From JANMZO01 sp963763135 (lineage in GTDB: Bacteria > Actinomycetota > Acidimicrobiia > Acidimicrobiales > JANYDT01): a stretch of DNA of 64,000 bases. The notes under the pieces were generated by a model. It was given only the letters and a program-made list of their open reading frames with translations, was not told the origin of the DNA and ran no database searches. Below are positions 39,471-47,820 of the stretch, one piece after another. A program made the translations under genes and the position numbers. Every line of letters begins with the position of its first letter. Within the stretch, counting starts at the first letter, position 1. The DNA is taken from assembly GCA_963763135.1 (NCBI GenBank), contig CAVXNJ010000009.1, positions 248,001 to 312,000 on the forward strand. The letters run 5' to 3'.

Positions 39471-41624
39471 CTAATTGATCAGCGGGTCTCTCGGCAGGCC
39501 GAGGATACGCTCGCCGATCTGGTTGCGCTTGATCTCCGATGTACCGCCGGCGATCGACATGCCTCGGTGCATGAGTGTCAGGCCACCTGCGATTGCTCCG
39601 GCCCCTTCGTAGAAGAGGGCGTCGGCGCCTTGGAGGGCAGACAGCATGTAGGCGGCCTCGTGGCCGTTCTCTGACAGCACGAGCTTCGTGATGTTGCCTT
39701 CGGGGCCGGGTCCACCACCGGCAACGGCGCGGTTTGCGCTGCGCAGGTTCATGACGCCCATGGCGTGAGCGACCGAGGCGTAGCGGCCGATGCGGGCGGC
39801 GCCGCCGGCCAGGCGGTCGGGGTTGGCGTCGTAGGACTGAACGAGGACGTCGGCGGGGAGGGCCATGCCGCCCTGACCGCCGCCGATGGAAACGGACTCG
39901 TTGCCGAGCGTGGCCCGGGCCACGGTCCAACCACCGTCGACCGGTCCGACGACGTCGTCGTCTGGTACGAACACGTCGTTGAAGAACACTTCGTTGAACT
40001 CGGACTCGCCGCTCGTCATCTTCAGCGGTCGGACTTCGACGCCTTCGCCCTTCATATCGATGACGACCATCGTGATGCCCTGGTGCTTGGGAACGTCGGG
40101 GTTCGTGCGAACCGTGGCGAATCCGCGGCCGCTGTAGTGTGCGCCGCTGGTCCATACCTTCTGACCGTTGATTAGCCAGCCGCCGGCGACCCGGGTGGCC
40201 TTGGTCTTGATGCCTGCGGCATCGGAGCCGGCGTCGGGCTCGCTGAAGAGCTGGCACCATACGACGTCTTGCGACAGCGCCGAAGGGACCCAACGCTTGA
40301 CCTGATCTTCGGTGCCGTACTGGATGAGCGTAAGGATGACCCATCCGGTGATGCCGTAGGCGGGGCGCTTGATCTTCGCCAGCTGGAACTCCTGCTCGAT
40401 GACGAGCTGCTCGATGGCACCGGCGCCTCGACCCCACGGGGTGGGCCAGTGCGGCATGACGTAGCCCGACGAGATCAGCTGGTCGCGCTGAGCCTTGGCG
40501 TCGAGATCCTTGATGCTGTTGGCGAAGGTGCGGACGGTGTCGCGGATCGCTTCGGCTTCGGGGGGAAGGTCGACGGTGCGCTCACGGCGTACGCCGGCGC
40601 GGGTGAGGTCGGTGACGGAAGCGGCGGAACTGTCGGCGTCGAGCAGTGCCCGAAGCGACGTGGCCCGGCGCATCAGGAGGTGAGCGTCGTGTTCCCACGT
40701 GATGCCGATGCCGCCATGGACCTGGGTGTTGAGGTTGGCGCAGAGATCCGCAGCCGGACCGGCCAGCGTCGCAGCGACTGCCGCGGCGTAGTGGAACTGA
40801 TCGCCACCCTTGCTGGAAGCGCGAGCGGCATCCCATACTGCAGCGGTGGCAAGTTCAGTGGCGACGGCCATGTTCGCGAGGTGGTGCTTGACCGCCTGGT
40901 AGGTGGCGATGACGCGACCGAACTGGAAGCGCTCCTTGGAATAGGCGGCACCCATGTCGGTGGACTCACGGGCGACGCCCACGGCCTCGGCTGACAGGAT
41001 CGTGCGGGCCAGGTCGGTGAGGACCGTCCGAGCTCCGGGGAGAACGGTGGCGGTCGCCCCCGACAGCGTGACCCGGCTGGACCGGCGAGTGGGATCCAGG
41101 TTGGCCGGAGTGCTTACGGTGACGCCGGCGCCTACTTCGACAACGGCGACGTCGTCGCCGACGCCGACCACGATCACATTGGCCAGACCGCCGCCGAGCA
41201 CCACGCCGGCGTCGCCCGAAGCCTTGCCGTCGGAGACGGTGACCGACCCACCGAGGCCGACGCCTCCGATCTTGGATCCGTCAGCAAATCCGGGGAGAAG
41301 AGCCGTTTTCAACGCGTCGGTACCGGCGAAACTGATAAGCGCGCTGGCCAGGACCGAGGACACGAACGGCCCGGGCGCGATGGCGCGGCCGAATTCTTCA
41401 ACAACGACGACGAGCTCTTCGAGGCCGTAACCAGATCCGCCGTTGGCTTCGGGGAGGTGGAGGCCGAGCCACCCGAGGTTGGCGACCTCCGACCACCATG
41501 TGGGAAGGGTTTCGGTGGGTGCTTCCAGGAGGGCGCGGGCACCGGCCTTGGCCCCCTTCGTTTTGAGAAAATCGGCAGCGGTGTCTGCCAGAGCTTTGTG
41601 GTCTTCGGTGAGAGCAATCGACAT
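39471..41624 (-). CDS. Fused two-domain acyl-CoA dehydrogenase (FadE34/ChsE3-like)
   Basis: 717-residue chain of two acyl-CoA dehydrogenase units. The first (about 1-360) has EANGGSGYGLEELVVVVEEFGRA and the C-terminal helix motif NTQVHGGIGITWEHDAHLLMRR. The second (about 375-717) has WCQLFSEPDAGSDAAGIKT, NGQKVWTSGAHYSGRG and ends GGTSEIKRNQIGERILGLP. In actinobacteria such halves are usually separate subunits of alpha2beta2 enzymes; the fused form is known from FadE34 (ChsE3) of steroid side-chain beta-oxidation. A similar steroid or branched acyl-CoA substrate is possible here but unproven. ATG 41624 is preferred over an upstream frame extension to 41723 because the family starts there. A terminator follows. 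Confidence 0.93.
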   Translation of the reverse strand: MSIALTEDHKALADTAADFLKTKGAKAGARALLEAPTETLPTWWSEVANLGWLGLHLPEANGGSGYGLEELVVVVEEFGRAIAPGPFVSSVLASALISFAGTDALKTALLPGFADGSKIGGVGLGGSVTVSDGKASGDAGVVLGGGLANVIVVGVGDDVAVVEVGAGVTVSTPANLDPTRRSSRVTLSGATATVLPGARTVLTDLARTILSAEAVGVARESTDMGAAYSKERFQFGRVIATYQAVKHHLANMAVATELATAAVWDAARASSKGGDQFHYAAAVAATLAGPAADLCANLNTQVHGGIGITWEHDAHLLMRRATSLRALLDADSSAASVTDLTRAGVRRERTVDLPPEAEAIRDTVRTFANSIKDLDAKAQRDQLISSGYVMPHWPTPWGRGAGAIEQLVIEQEFQLAKIKRPAYGITGWVILTLIQYGTEDQVKRWVPSALSQDVVWCQLFSEPDAGSDAAGIKTKATRVAGGWLINGQKVWTSGAHYSGRGFATVRTNPDVPKHQGITMVVIDMKGEGVEVRPLKMTSGESEFNEVFFNDVFVPDDDVVGPVDGGWTVARATLGNESVSIGGGQGGMALPADVLVQSYDANPDRLAGGAARIGRYASVAHAMGVMNLRSANRAVAGGGPGPEGNITKLVLSENGHEAAYMLSALQGADALFYEGAGAIAGGLTLMHRGMSIAGGTSEIKRNQIGERILGLPRDPLIN

Positions 41625-41740
41625 AGTGGGGACAACGCTATTGCGGACCGGCCGGATGTACCGAATCGAAGCAGTGTCACTCCCGTGGTCCAGCGGGTAG
41701 GGTCGCTTATCGACGACACCCATCGACAGGAGCGCACACC

Positions 41741-42712
41741 ATGAAGTACGTCAGGCTGGGCAATACGGGACTCGAAGTTTCGAGGATCTGCGTGGGATGT
41801 ATGAGCTTTGGGGTACCCCGCGGTGGAACCCATCCGTGGACGCTTGACGAGGAAACCAGCCGGGGATTCATAAAGCAGTCGATCGAAGCCGGGATCAACT
41901 TCTTCGACACGGCGAATGTGTATTCGCTGGGGTCGAGCGAGGAGATCGTGGGCCGGGCGCTGAAGGACTTCGCCAACCGCGACGAAGTCGTGTTGGCTAC
42001 GAAGGTGCACGGCGCCATGCGTTCCGGCCGAAATGCCGGCGGGCTGTCGCGGAAGGCGATCATGACCGAGGTCGATGCCAGCCTTCGCCGACTCGGTACC
42101 GACTACATCGACCTCTATCAGATCCACCGCTGGGATCCGAAGACGCCGATCGAGGAGACCTTAAGCGCGCTTAACGATACCGTGGCGACGGGGAAAGTCC
42201 GCTACATCGGTGCGTCGTCGATGTTCGCGTGGCAGTTCAGCAAAGCCCTGTACACCTCGGAGATTCGCGGGCTGGCCAAGTTCGTAAGCATGCAGAATCA
42301 CTACAACCTTCTCAACCGGGAAGAGGAGCGCGAGATGATGCCTCTATGCGTCGATCAGAAGATCGGCGTCATTCCCTGGAGTCCCTTGGCGCGTGGCCGT
42401 CTCACCCGCGACTGGGACACGGCCACGGAACGTTCGGAGACCGACGTGTTCGGGAAGACGCTCTACGCTCCCGGTGATCAGGTCATCGTCGAGCGGGTGG
42501 CCGAGATCGCGGCCGAACGAGATCTCCCGCGGGCCCAGATCGCACTTGCGTGGATGCTCGGCAAACCCTTCGTGACCGCGCCGATCGTCGGAGCGACCAA
42601 GCCGCATCACATCACCGATGCCGTGGCCGCACTCGACGTGACGCTCAGCGCAGAAGAAGTCAAGCGACTCGAAGAGCCGTACACCCCACACGGCATCGCG
42701 GGTTTCGCCTGA
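41741..42712 (+). CDS. Aldo/keto reductase
   Basis: 323-residue NADPH-dependent reductase of the YajO/YhdN-like AKR group. Start MKYVRLGNTGLEVSRICVG. The catalytic tetrad is visible: Asp and Tyr in NFFDTANVYSLGSSEEIVG, Lys in VVLATKVHG and His in LYQIHRWDP. The NADP-binding end (VGATKPHHITDAVAAL) is intact. Substrate unknown. It is divergent from the fused acyl-CoA dehydrogenase and 60 bases before the SDR gene in the same direction, so the two oxidoreductases may be cotranscribed. Contains the 14-bp TTAAGCGCGCTTAA palindrome at codons for Leu-Ser-Ala-Leu. Confidence 0.94.
   Translation: MKYVRLGNTGLEVSRICVGCMSFGVPRGGTHPWTLDEETSRGFIKQSIEAGINFFDTANVYSLGSSEEIVGRALKDFANRDEVVLATKVHGAMRSGRNAGGLSRKAIMTEVDASLRRLGTDYIDLYQIHRWDPKTPIEETLSALNDTVATGKVRYIGASSMFAWQFSKALYTSEIRGLAKFVSMQNHYNLLNREEEREMMPLCVDQKIGVIPWSPLARGRLTRDWDTATERSETDVFGKTLYAPGDQVIVERVAEIAAERDLPRAQIALAWMLGKPFVTAPIVGATKPHHITDAVAALDVTLSAEEVKRLEEPYTPHGIAGFA
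42161..42174. repeat. TTAAGCGCGCTTAA palindrome inside the AKR gene
   Basis: A perfect 14-bp palindrome whose 12-bp core TAAGCGCGCTTA also occurs at 56623-56634. It uses TTA, a rare leucine codon here. See findings. Confidence 0.8.
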
Positions 42713-42772
42713 CGCACGCCGTCCGGCCGGTCGGTTCGGTTTGGCGGGACCCTCTATGTCAGTATCAGAGGC

Positions 42773-43528
42773 ATGACGCCTGACCCGTATTTCGACCTGT
42801 CCGGAAAGATCGCTCTCGTAACCGGAGGAAGCCGGGGACTCGGCCGGGAAATGGTGATGGCCTTTGCCGAGCGCGGCGCTGATGTGGTGATCGCCAGTCG
42901 CAAGATCGAGACGTGCGAAGCGGTGGCCGAGGAAGTTCGGGCGATGGGGCGACGCGCCATGGCCTACAGCGTGCACGCTGCCCGCTGGCCGGAGCTCGAT
43001 GCGATGATCGAGCACGTCTACGCGGAATGGGGTCGCGTCGACATTCTCGTGAACAATGCCGGGATGGGTCCGGCGCTGCCGAGCCACGAGGTGACCGAAT
43101 CACTGTTCGACAGCGTCCTCGGCCTGAACTTCAAAGGTCCGTTCCGTTTGGCCAGTCAGATCGCAAAGCGGATGTCCGATGGCGACGGCGGCACGATCAT
43201 CAACGTTTCATCGTCGGGCGCACTGGTCCCGCTGCCGTATGTGATTCCCTACGGCAGCGCCAAAGCCGCATTGAACGCGATGACCCGCTCGCTGGCCGCA
43301 GAGTACGGTCCGAAGGTGCGGGTGAACACGCTGTCACCCGGACCGTTCCTGACCGACATCGCGCTCGCGTGGACCGAGGAGAGCCGGGAGAAGTCCAACA
43401 ACGCGCTGGGCCGTCCGGGCAAGCCGAACGAAATCGTGAGCGCCGCGTTGTTCCTGGCGAGTCCGGCGTCGTCGTTCACGACCGGGGCAACGATCCGCGT
43501 CGACGGCGGAATGCCCACCGGCGTGTAG
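42773..43528 (+). CDS. Short-chain dehydrogenase/reductase
   Basis: 251-residue classical SDR with NAD(P)-binding TGGSRGLGREM (about 17-27), the NNAG motif in ILVNNAGMGP, and the catalytic Ser...Tyr-x-x-x-Lys in NVSSSGALVPLPYVIPYGSAKAAL. The C-terminus FTTGATIRVDGGMPTG is the usual ending. It reduces or oxidises a hydroxyl/keto group of an unknown compound. A weak AGAGG precedes ATG 42773. It lies 60 bases after the AKR gene, probably the same transcript. Confidence 0.94.
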   Translation: MTPDPYFDLSGKIALVTGGSRGLGREMVMAFAERGADVVIASRKIETCEAVAEEVRAMGRRAMAYSVHAARWPELDAMIEHVYAEWGRVDILVNNAGMGPALPSHEVTESLFDSVLGLNFKGPFRLASQIAKRMSDGDGGTIINVSSSGALVPLPYVIPYGSAKAALNAMTRSLAAEYGPKVRVNTLSPGPFLTDIALAWTEESREKSNNALGRPGKPNEIVSAALFLASPASSFTTGATIRVDGGMPTGV

Positions 43529-43555
43529 CCGGGCCCGCTGAGGCGGATCAGTAGG

Positions 43556-43611
43556 GTGGGGTCAGTGAGGTGGGGTCAGTGAGGTCGGTCAGTGGGGTGC
43601 GGTCAGTGGGG
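43556..43611. repeat. Four degenerate 14-bp tandem units over the ClC gene stop
   Basis: GTGGGGTCAGTGAG stands twice (43556-43569 and 43570-43583), followed by two variants, GTCGGTCAGTGGGG and TGCGGTCAGTGGGG. The TCA in the last unit is the stop codon of the minus-strand ClC gene, so each unit carries a copy of the stop. Confidence 0.85.
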
Positions 43612-44955
43612 CTCGGCCCGGTCGACGAGATCAGGTGCGTCATGCGCCGCAAATCCGACGCGCATGTTGGCGCGCTTCTGGTACTTGGTGACCGACGAGG
43701 TCCCCATGAGCAGTTCCGCGGCCACCGCGGCAAGAAGTCCGGGCACGATGAACGACGCGCGGCCCGTCGTCTCCGCCACGAACATCACTGACGCGAGCGG
43801 AACCCGGTAGCCCGCCCCGAGGAACGCGGCGATACCGACCAGCACGAACAGGTCGAGGTCGTGATAGCCGATGACTCCCGAGATCACAGAACCGGTCAGC
43901 GCGCCGGCTGCAACCAGCGGAACGAACAGACCACCGACGCCCCCACCCGCGACAGCAGCGGAAGTTGACATACAGCGCATGACCAGAATGGCCAGCATCA
44001 GCCAGACGGAATGGTGGGGGACCGAGGCCCAGCGCACTACGCCGTAGCCGGAGCCGACGAGCAGGGACTCCCCGGTCAGTGCCCGACCCAACGCGAACAG
44101 CGCGCCGATAACGACCGCTGCTCCGAGGGTTTTGGCCAACGGATTCGGACCGGCCGCAGCCGCCTTGGCCCGCCGAAGCATCAACGCGAACAGCCGGGCA
44201 CCAAAGGCCGACACCGCGCCGATGGCCACTGCTCCGGCCAGATCCGCAAACCCGAATCCACTATGCGCGCTTACTGAAAAGAGCGTGTCGGTACCGTTTA
44301 TGGCCACGAACGCAAGGTATCCGGACGCGCCACCGACGAGCGCGGGGAGGAGCATCCGGCGGGCCATGTCATCCTGGAAGGGCACTTCCATGGCGAACAC
44401 CGCTCCGGTCGCCGGAGCCTTGAAGATCGCGGCAACGCCCGCGGCGGCGCCCGCGACCAGCAACACGCGATGGTCGGCGTCCCGGAAGATCTTCGGAAGC
44501 CGACGCTGAATGTGGTGCCCGATCGTCGAGCCGGCGTAGAGCGACGGGCCCTCCAGCCCCATGGGAACCCCGAGCCCGATGGTGAACAGCGAACCGACCA
44601 TGCGGGTGACAAAGGCCCGGGGAGGAAGTTCGTACCGGCGGTCGTGGAACGCGTGCAGATACTCGTCGGCCGTCGCCGGGGAGATGACTGATCCTCCGAA
44701 GTGCCGCACTGCATGGGATGCGAGCAAACCGATGCCAGGCAGAACCGCGATGAGCCACAGCGGACCTTCGAGGATCCGATCGAACGCAACTTCGATGGCG
44801 AGTCGGTCGAGGAGCGCAACGAACAACCCGGTGACGACACCGACGAGAGCTGCCGAGGTGACGACCTGGTGGGAGATCGCGGCGATCCCCTTGAGTTCGT
44901 TCTTGCGGTGGATGGGTAGCCACCGGTCGATATGGAAGCGACTCTGGTCAGCCAT
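43603..44955 (-). CDS. ClC-family chloride channel/antiporter
   Basis: 450-residue membrane protein of the ClC voltage-gated family, about 11 hydrophobic segments. Recognisable filter segments are GVPMGLEGPSLYAGSTIG (G-x-EGP, containing the gating Glu) and GGGVGGLFVPLVAAGAL (GxFxP). The first filter motif (GSGIP) is not clear, and GLEGP replaces GREGP, so selectivity and transport mode may differ from standard chloride/proton exchangers. KAPATGAVFAMEVPF is conserved among ClC proteins. No CBS domains. ATG 44955; it starts 9 bases after the stop of the upstream... same-strand M24 peptidase ends at 44964, so the two are probably cotranscribed. Confidence 0.9.
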   Translation of the reverse strand: MADQSRFHIDRWLPIHRKNELKGIAAISHQVVTSAALVGVVTGLFVALLDRLAIEVAFDRILEGPLWLIAVLPGIGLLASHAVRHFGGSVISPATADEYLHAFHDRRYELPPRAFVTRMVGSLFTIGLGVPMGLEGPSLYAGSTIGHHIQRRLPKIFRDADHRVLLVAGAAAGVAAIFKAPATGAVFAMEVPFQDDMARRMLLPALVGGASGYLAFVAINGTDTLFSVSAHSGFGFADLAGAVAIGAVSAFGARLFALMLRRAKAAAAGPNPLAKTLGAAVVIGALFALGRALTGESLLVGSGYGVVRWASVPHHSVWLMLAILVMRCMSTSAAVAGGGVGGLFVPLVAAGALTGSVISGVIGYHDLDLFVLVGIAAFLGAGYRVPLASVMFVAETTGRASFIVPGLLAAVAAELLMGTSSVTKYQKRANMRVGFAAHDAPDLVDRAEPH

Positions 44956-44963
44956 GTTCTGCT

Positions 44964-46139
44964 TCAGGAACCGATGATCGGCAAGGTTGGTGATGCTCGA
45001 CGGGTCAGGTATCGCGGGCCCTCCGCTTCGATCACGATGTTCTCCTCATGCACCATGAGGCGGCCCGGGGCGAACTCCATCCCCGGTTCGAGCGTGAGCA
45101 CCATCCCGGGCGTCAGAATTGTTTGATCCGCGGGCGTATTCGACGGCCACTCGGTGAGCTGCATGCCGAGTCCGTGCCCGAGCCGGCCGACGTTGTTGCC
45201 GAGCGCTCCGGCGCGTTCCATCACGGACTGCATGGCCCGGTACACGTCGGCGCAGCGCGCACCCGGTTGCGCGGCGGCGAACCCGGCCTCCGTCGCTTCG
45301 AAGACCGCTTCGTACGCTGCGGCCGTGTCGCTCGTTGCTTCGCCGAACGCCCAGTTGCGGTCGAAGTCACAGAAGTAGCCGTCGAACATGGCTCCCGTGT
45401 CGAGGATCAGCACGTCGCCGCGTTCAACCGGTCGGGTCGACGGCGGCGAGATGATGTCGCGGTAGCCGCCGGGTCCGGCCCCGCCCACGAGATACGCCAC
45501 GTCGTCGACCCCACGCTCGAGACACGCGATCTTGAAGCTGCGGAAGATGTCGATCTCGGTCATGCCGGTTCGCAAACTCTGCGGCCAGGTTTCGAAGACG
45601 TCGGACACGAGATCGCACACGTACTCGATCTTCTCGATCTCCGCCGTCGACTTCACCATGCGGAGCCGTTGGATGATCGAGGTGGCGTCGACGAAGCTAA
45701 CCCGGTCGAGCACTTCGCCGAGCCGGGTCCAGTCGCTCATCGGCATGCGCACGTGCGTCTCGGCTCCCATTGGTACGCCGACGCGAGCGTTCGGACCGAC
45801 CAGCTCAACGAGGGTCGCGGCGAGAAGGGAGACTCCCTCATCCGACGGGTTGGGCGACGACCAGCTGCGGATGTCGTCGATCCAGGTCTGGCTCATGCAC
45901 TCGACACCGATCGTCGGAATTACCGCCACCGGTTTGCCCGTGACCGGGAGGATCACGAACCACGGTCGGGTCGGACTCTGCCAGAACTGGGTCAGATAGC
46001 CGGTGAAGTAGCGCACTTCCGGTTCCGTCGACAGCAGCAGCGCACGCTGTCCGGCTTCGGCCATCATGGCCTGAGCCCTGGCCACGCGGGCCTCGAGCTC
46101 AGAAGTGGCAAACCCCCGAGTCGGCTCGGTAACGGTCAT
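44964..46139 (-). CDS. M24-family (Xaa-Pro peptidase/creatinase-like) enzyme
   Basis: 391-residue protein with a creatinase N-terminal domain (about 10-165) and a pita-bread C-terminal domain. All five di-metal ligands are visible: the two Asp in LILDTGAMFDGYFCDFDRNW, His in GHGLGMQLTEWP, Glu in LTLEPGMEF and Glu in MVHEENIVIE. This family includes Xaa-Pro dipeptidases, ectoine hydrolase and the DMSP lyase DddP; I cannot choose among them from motifs. ATG 46139 is favoured since the N-terminal domain starts soon after; the frame runs to 46232. Eight bases separate its stop from the ClC gene start. Confidence 0.9.
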   Translation of the reverse strand: MTVTEPTRGFATSELEARVARAQAMMAEAGQRALLLSTEPEVRYFTGYLTQFWQSPTRPWFVILPVTGKPVAVIPTIGVECMSQTWIDDIRSWSSPNPSDEGVSLLAATLVELVGPNARVGVPMGAETHVRMPMSDWTRLGEVLDRVSFVDATSIIQRLRMVKSTAEIEKIEYVCDLVSDVFETWPQSLRTGMTEIDIFRSFKIACLERGVDDVAYLVGGAGPGGYRDIISPPSTRPVERGDVLILDTGAMFDGYFCDFDRNWAFGEATSDTAAAYEAVFEATEAGFAAAQPGARCADVYRAMQSVMERAGALGNNVGRLGHGLGMQLTEWPSNTPADQTILTPGMVLTLEPGMEFAPGRLMVHEENIVIEAEGPRYLTRRASPTLPIIGS

Positions 46140-46259
46140 GGGAGCTTGCTCGCGGCGGTGGGCACGGTCCCAGCATACGGTCACGCCCACGGTCCCGACG
46201 TTTGGATGAATCAGCTCGCTGAGCGAGCACAAACGCCGCAGCGTCGGGGCTAGTGAGCT

Positions 46260-46646
46260 TCAGCGACGGCCGATGTGCTTTTCGAGCGCGACCAGGCGGC
46301 GGTCCCATTCGCCTCCGACACGTTCCATCCAGGCCGCGGCTTCGCGGAGTGAGCCGGCGACGACCTGGTAGCGGACCTCGTTGCCCTGTCGTTCGGAACT
46401 CACGATCCCGGCGTCGTGCAGCACGCCGAGATGCTTCACGATGGCTTGGCGGGTCAGGTCATATTCCTCGGCCAGTACCGATGCATTGAGCGGCCCCGAC
46501 CTGGACAGGCGATCGACGAGATCCCGGCGAGTTGCATCACTGAGTGCGGCGAAGACCGCTGGAGTTGTCGGGTCCGGATGTTGCGAAGCCGCGACCTTTG
46601 ACGGACGTGAACCCCTCGCCGGGACCGGGGGGCGGCTGGGCGTCAT
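46260..46646 (-). CDS. ArsR-family repressor paired with SRPBCC protein
   Basis: 128-residue winged-helix protein. The fold is clear from LSDATRRDLVDRLSRSGPLN through YDLTRQAIVKHLGVLHDAGIV (recognition helix) to the wing ERQGNEVRYQV. No metal-binding CxC is present, so it is not a classical metal sensor. ATG 46646 lies one base after the SRPBCC stop, so both are translated together; ArsR-AHSA1/SRPBCC pairs are common in actinobacteria, but their ligand is unknown. Candidate operators (TGCAAC-N6-GTTGCA) are upstream of the SRPBCC gene and also overlap the clpP1 start. Confidence 0.9.
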   Translation of the reverse strand: MTPSRPPVPARGSRPSKVAASQHPDPTTPAVFAALSDATRRDLVDRLSRSGPLNASVLAEEYDLTRQAIVKHLGVLHDAGIVSSERQGNEVRYQVVAGSLREAAAWMERVGGEWDRRLVALEKHIGRR

Positions 46647-46647
46647 G

Positions 46648-47100
46648 TCAGCACCAGCACGCCTGTTTACACGTGCGAACGGCCAGGCCAACGAGAACGT
46701 CGTCCCAAACGGTCCAGGTCTCCCATGTTGAGGGAGCGCCGGCCTTGGTCGCACCGGAAGCATGGTTCATCGCATGGTTCGTCGCCATCGTGACGAGTGG
46801 CCGCTCCGTTATGGTCAGTTGCGAGCCTTCCCCGTCCGGCTCCACGATGTAGGTGACCTCGGAGGTTTGGCTCTCGTCGTCGTTCGGCCACCAACGGAAA
46901 CGCAGCAGATGCCCTTCTTCGACCGCGTCGATCCAACCGTTTCGCTCCGCGCCGTTGTCTTCGGAGATGTGGACCGGGCCACCCGGCTCGAGTTCCCAGG
47001 CCACTTCGGCGCCGAACCATTCGTTGATCTCGCTCGGGTCGGTGAGCACGTCCCAGAGCTCCTCTTGCGTGATGGGAAGCGTGACGACTCGTTCGATCAT
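46648..47100 (-). CDS. SRPBCC (AHSA1-like) domain protein
   Basis: 150-residue START/SRPBCC domain likely to bind a hydrophobic ligand. N-terminal MIERVVTLPITQEELWDVLTDP and NEWFGAEVAWELEPGGPV are typical of AHSA1-type proteins, with LLRFRWWPND in the central sheet. The C-terminus ends in CKQACWC, three cysteines that may bind metal or thiol reagents. AAGGAG five bases before ATG 47100 fixes the start. First gene of a two-gene unit with ArsR; its upstream region holds two matching dyads, so autorepression is likely. Confidence 0.88.
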   Translation of the reverse strand: MIERVVTLPITQEELWDVLTDPSEINEWFGAEVAWELEPGGPVHISEDNGAERNGWIDAVEEGHLLRFRWWPNDDESQTSEVTYIVEPDGEGSQLTITERPLVTMATNHAMNHASGATKAGAPSTWETWTVWDDVLVGLAVRTCKQACWC

Positions 47101-47125
47101 GAGAGCTCCTTGTGGCACCGGTTGA

Positions 47126-47143
47126 TGCAACTCCATGGTTGCA
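47126..47143. promoter_or_regulatory. ArsR-type operator candidate, copy 1
   Basis: TGCAAC-TCCATG-GTTGCA, an 18-bp dyad with perfect 6-bp arms, 26 bases upstream of the SRPBCC gene. An identical-armed copy stands 42 bp away, about four helical turns. Confidence 0.65.
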
Positions 47144-47167
47144 CATCAGCGATGGGTATGTGTAGTG

Positions 47168-47185
47168 TGCAACTCATGAGTTGCA
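47168..47185. promoter_or_regulatory. ArsR-type operator candidate, copy 2, overlapping clpP1 start
   Basis: TGCAAC-TCATGA-GTTGCA; the perfect palindrome extends two bases further each side (47166-47187). The ATG inside its centre (47176) is a candidate start of clpP1, so a bound repressor would also block clpP1. Confidence 0.65.
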
Positions 47186-47820
47186 CATCGATCCCATCCG
47201 TCGCCCAACCGTTCACTCGCTCTCTGCAGGCGTCAGCGCCGGCCCTCAACTCCTACGGACCGATGGGCGACGTGTTCGAACGCCTCCTGCGTGAGCGAAT
47301 TCTCTTCCTGGGGGCGGAGGTGACCGACGAGCTGGCGAACGACATCAACGCCAAGCTGCTGCTGCTTGACGCTGATGATCACGAGCGTGACATTTCGCTC
47401 TACATCAACTCTCCCGGTGGATCGGTCTATGCGGGAATGGCGATCTTCGACACGATGAACTTCGTTCGTTGCGATGTCGCCACGATCTGCATCGGCATGG
47501 CGGCCTCCATGGGTCAGTTCCTGTTGTGTGCGGGAGCGAAGGGTAAGCGCAGCGCTCTTCCGCATTCGAGAATCCTCATGCATCAACCACTCGGCCAGAT
47601 GCAGGGCAAGGCCAGCGACATCCAGATCCACGCTGACCAGATGCTGAAGACGAAAAAGCAGATGGCCGAGTTAATAAGTTCGCTTACGGGTCAGCCATTG
47701 GACCGGGTCGAGCGGGACTCCGATCGTGACCGGTGGTTTACCCCGCAGGAGGCTCTTGAGTACGGGATGATCGACCAGATCGTCGGTTCGGCCCGGCCGT
47801 CGAGTGAGCGAGTTCACTGA
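47176..47820 (+). CDS. clpP1: ClpP1 protease subunit
   Basis: ATP-dependent Clp protease proteolytic subunit. The serine protease triad is intact: Ser in GMAASMGQFLL, His in RILMHQPLG and Asp in ERDSDRDRW. Body DVFERLLRERILFLGAEV and LYINSPGGSVYAGMAIFDTM are typical. Actinobacterial ClpP1 and ClpP2 form a mixed double ring that degrades proteins fed by ClpX/ClpC. The start is uncertain: ATG 47176 sits within an operator palindrome, ATG 47158 is 6 codons earlier and ATG 47263 would begin near the mature protein; none has a good ribosome site. The stop overlaps the clpP2 start by one base (TGATG). clpX is not adjacent. Confidence 0.93.
   Translation: MSCTSIPSVAQPFTRSLQASAPALNSYGPMGDVFERLLRERILFLGAEVTDELANDINAKLLLLDADDHERDISLYINSPGGSVYAGMAIFDTMNFVRCDVATICIGMAASMGQFLLCAGAKGKRSALPHSRILMHQPLGQMQGKASDIQIHADQMLKTKKQMAELISSLTGQPLDRVERDSDRDRWFTPQEALEYGMIDQIVGSARPSSERVH

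Noticed and set aside
39181..40437. 418-codon frame on the minus strand
   Set aside because: Same strand but different frame to the fused acyl-CoA dehydrogenase, His/Arg-rich, and reads through the palindromic repeats and terminator.
45048..46253. 401-codon frame on the plus strand
   Set aside because: It is antisense to the M24 peptidase gene, which has all five metal ligands; the frame is a GC-codon shadow.
46762..47157. N-terminal extension of the ClpP1 frame
   Set aside because: It is antisense to the SRPBCC gene and crosses the operator region; ClpP proteins do not carry such an extension.
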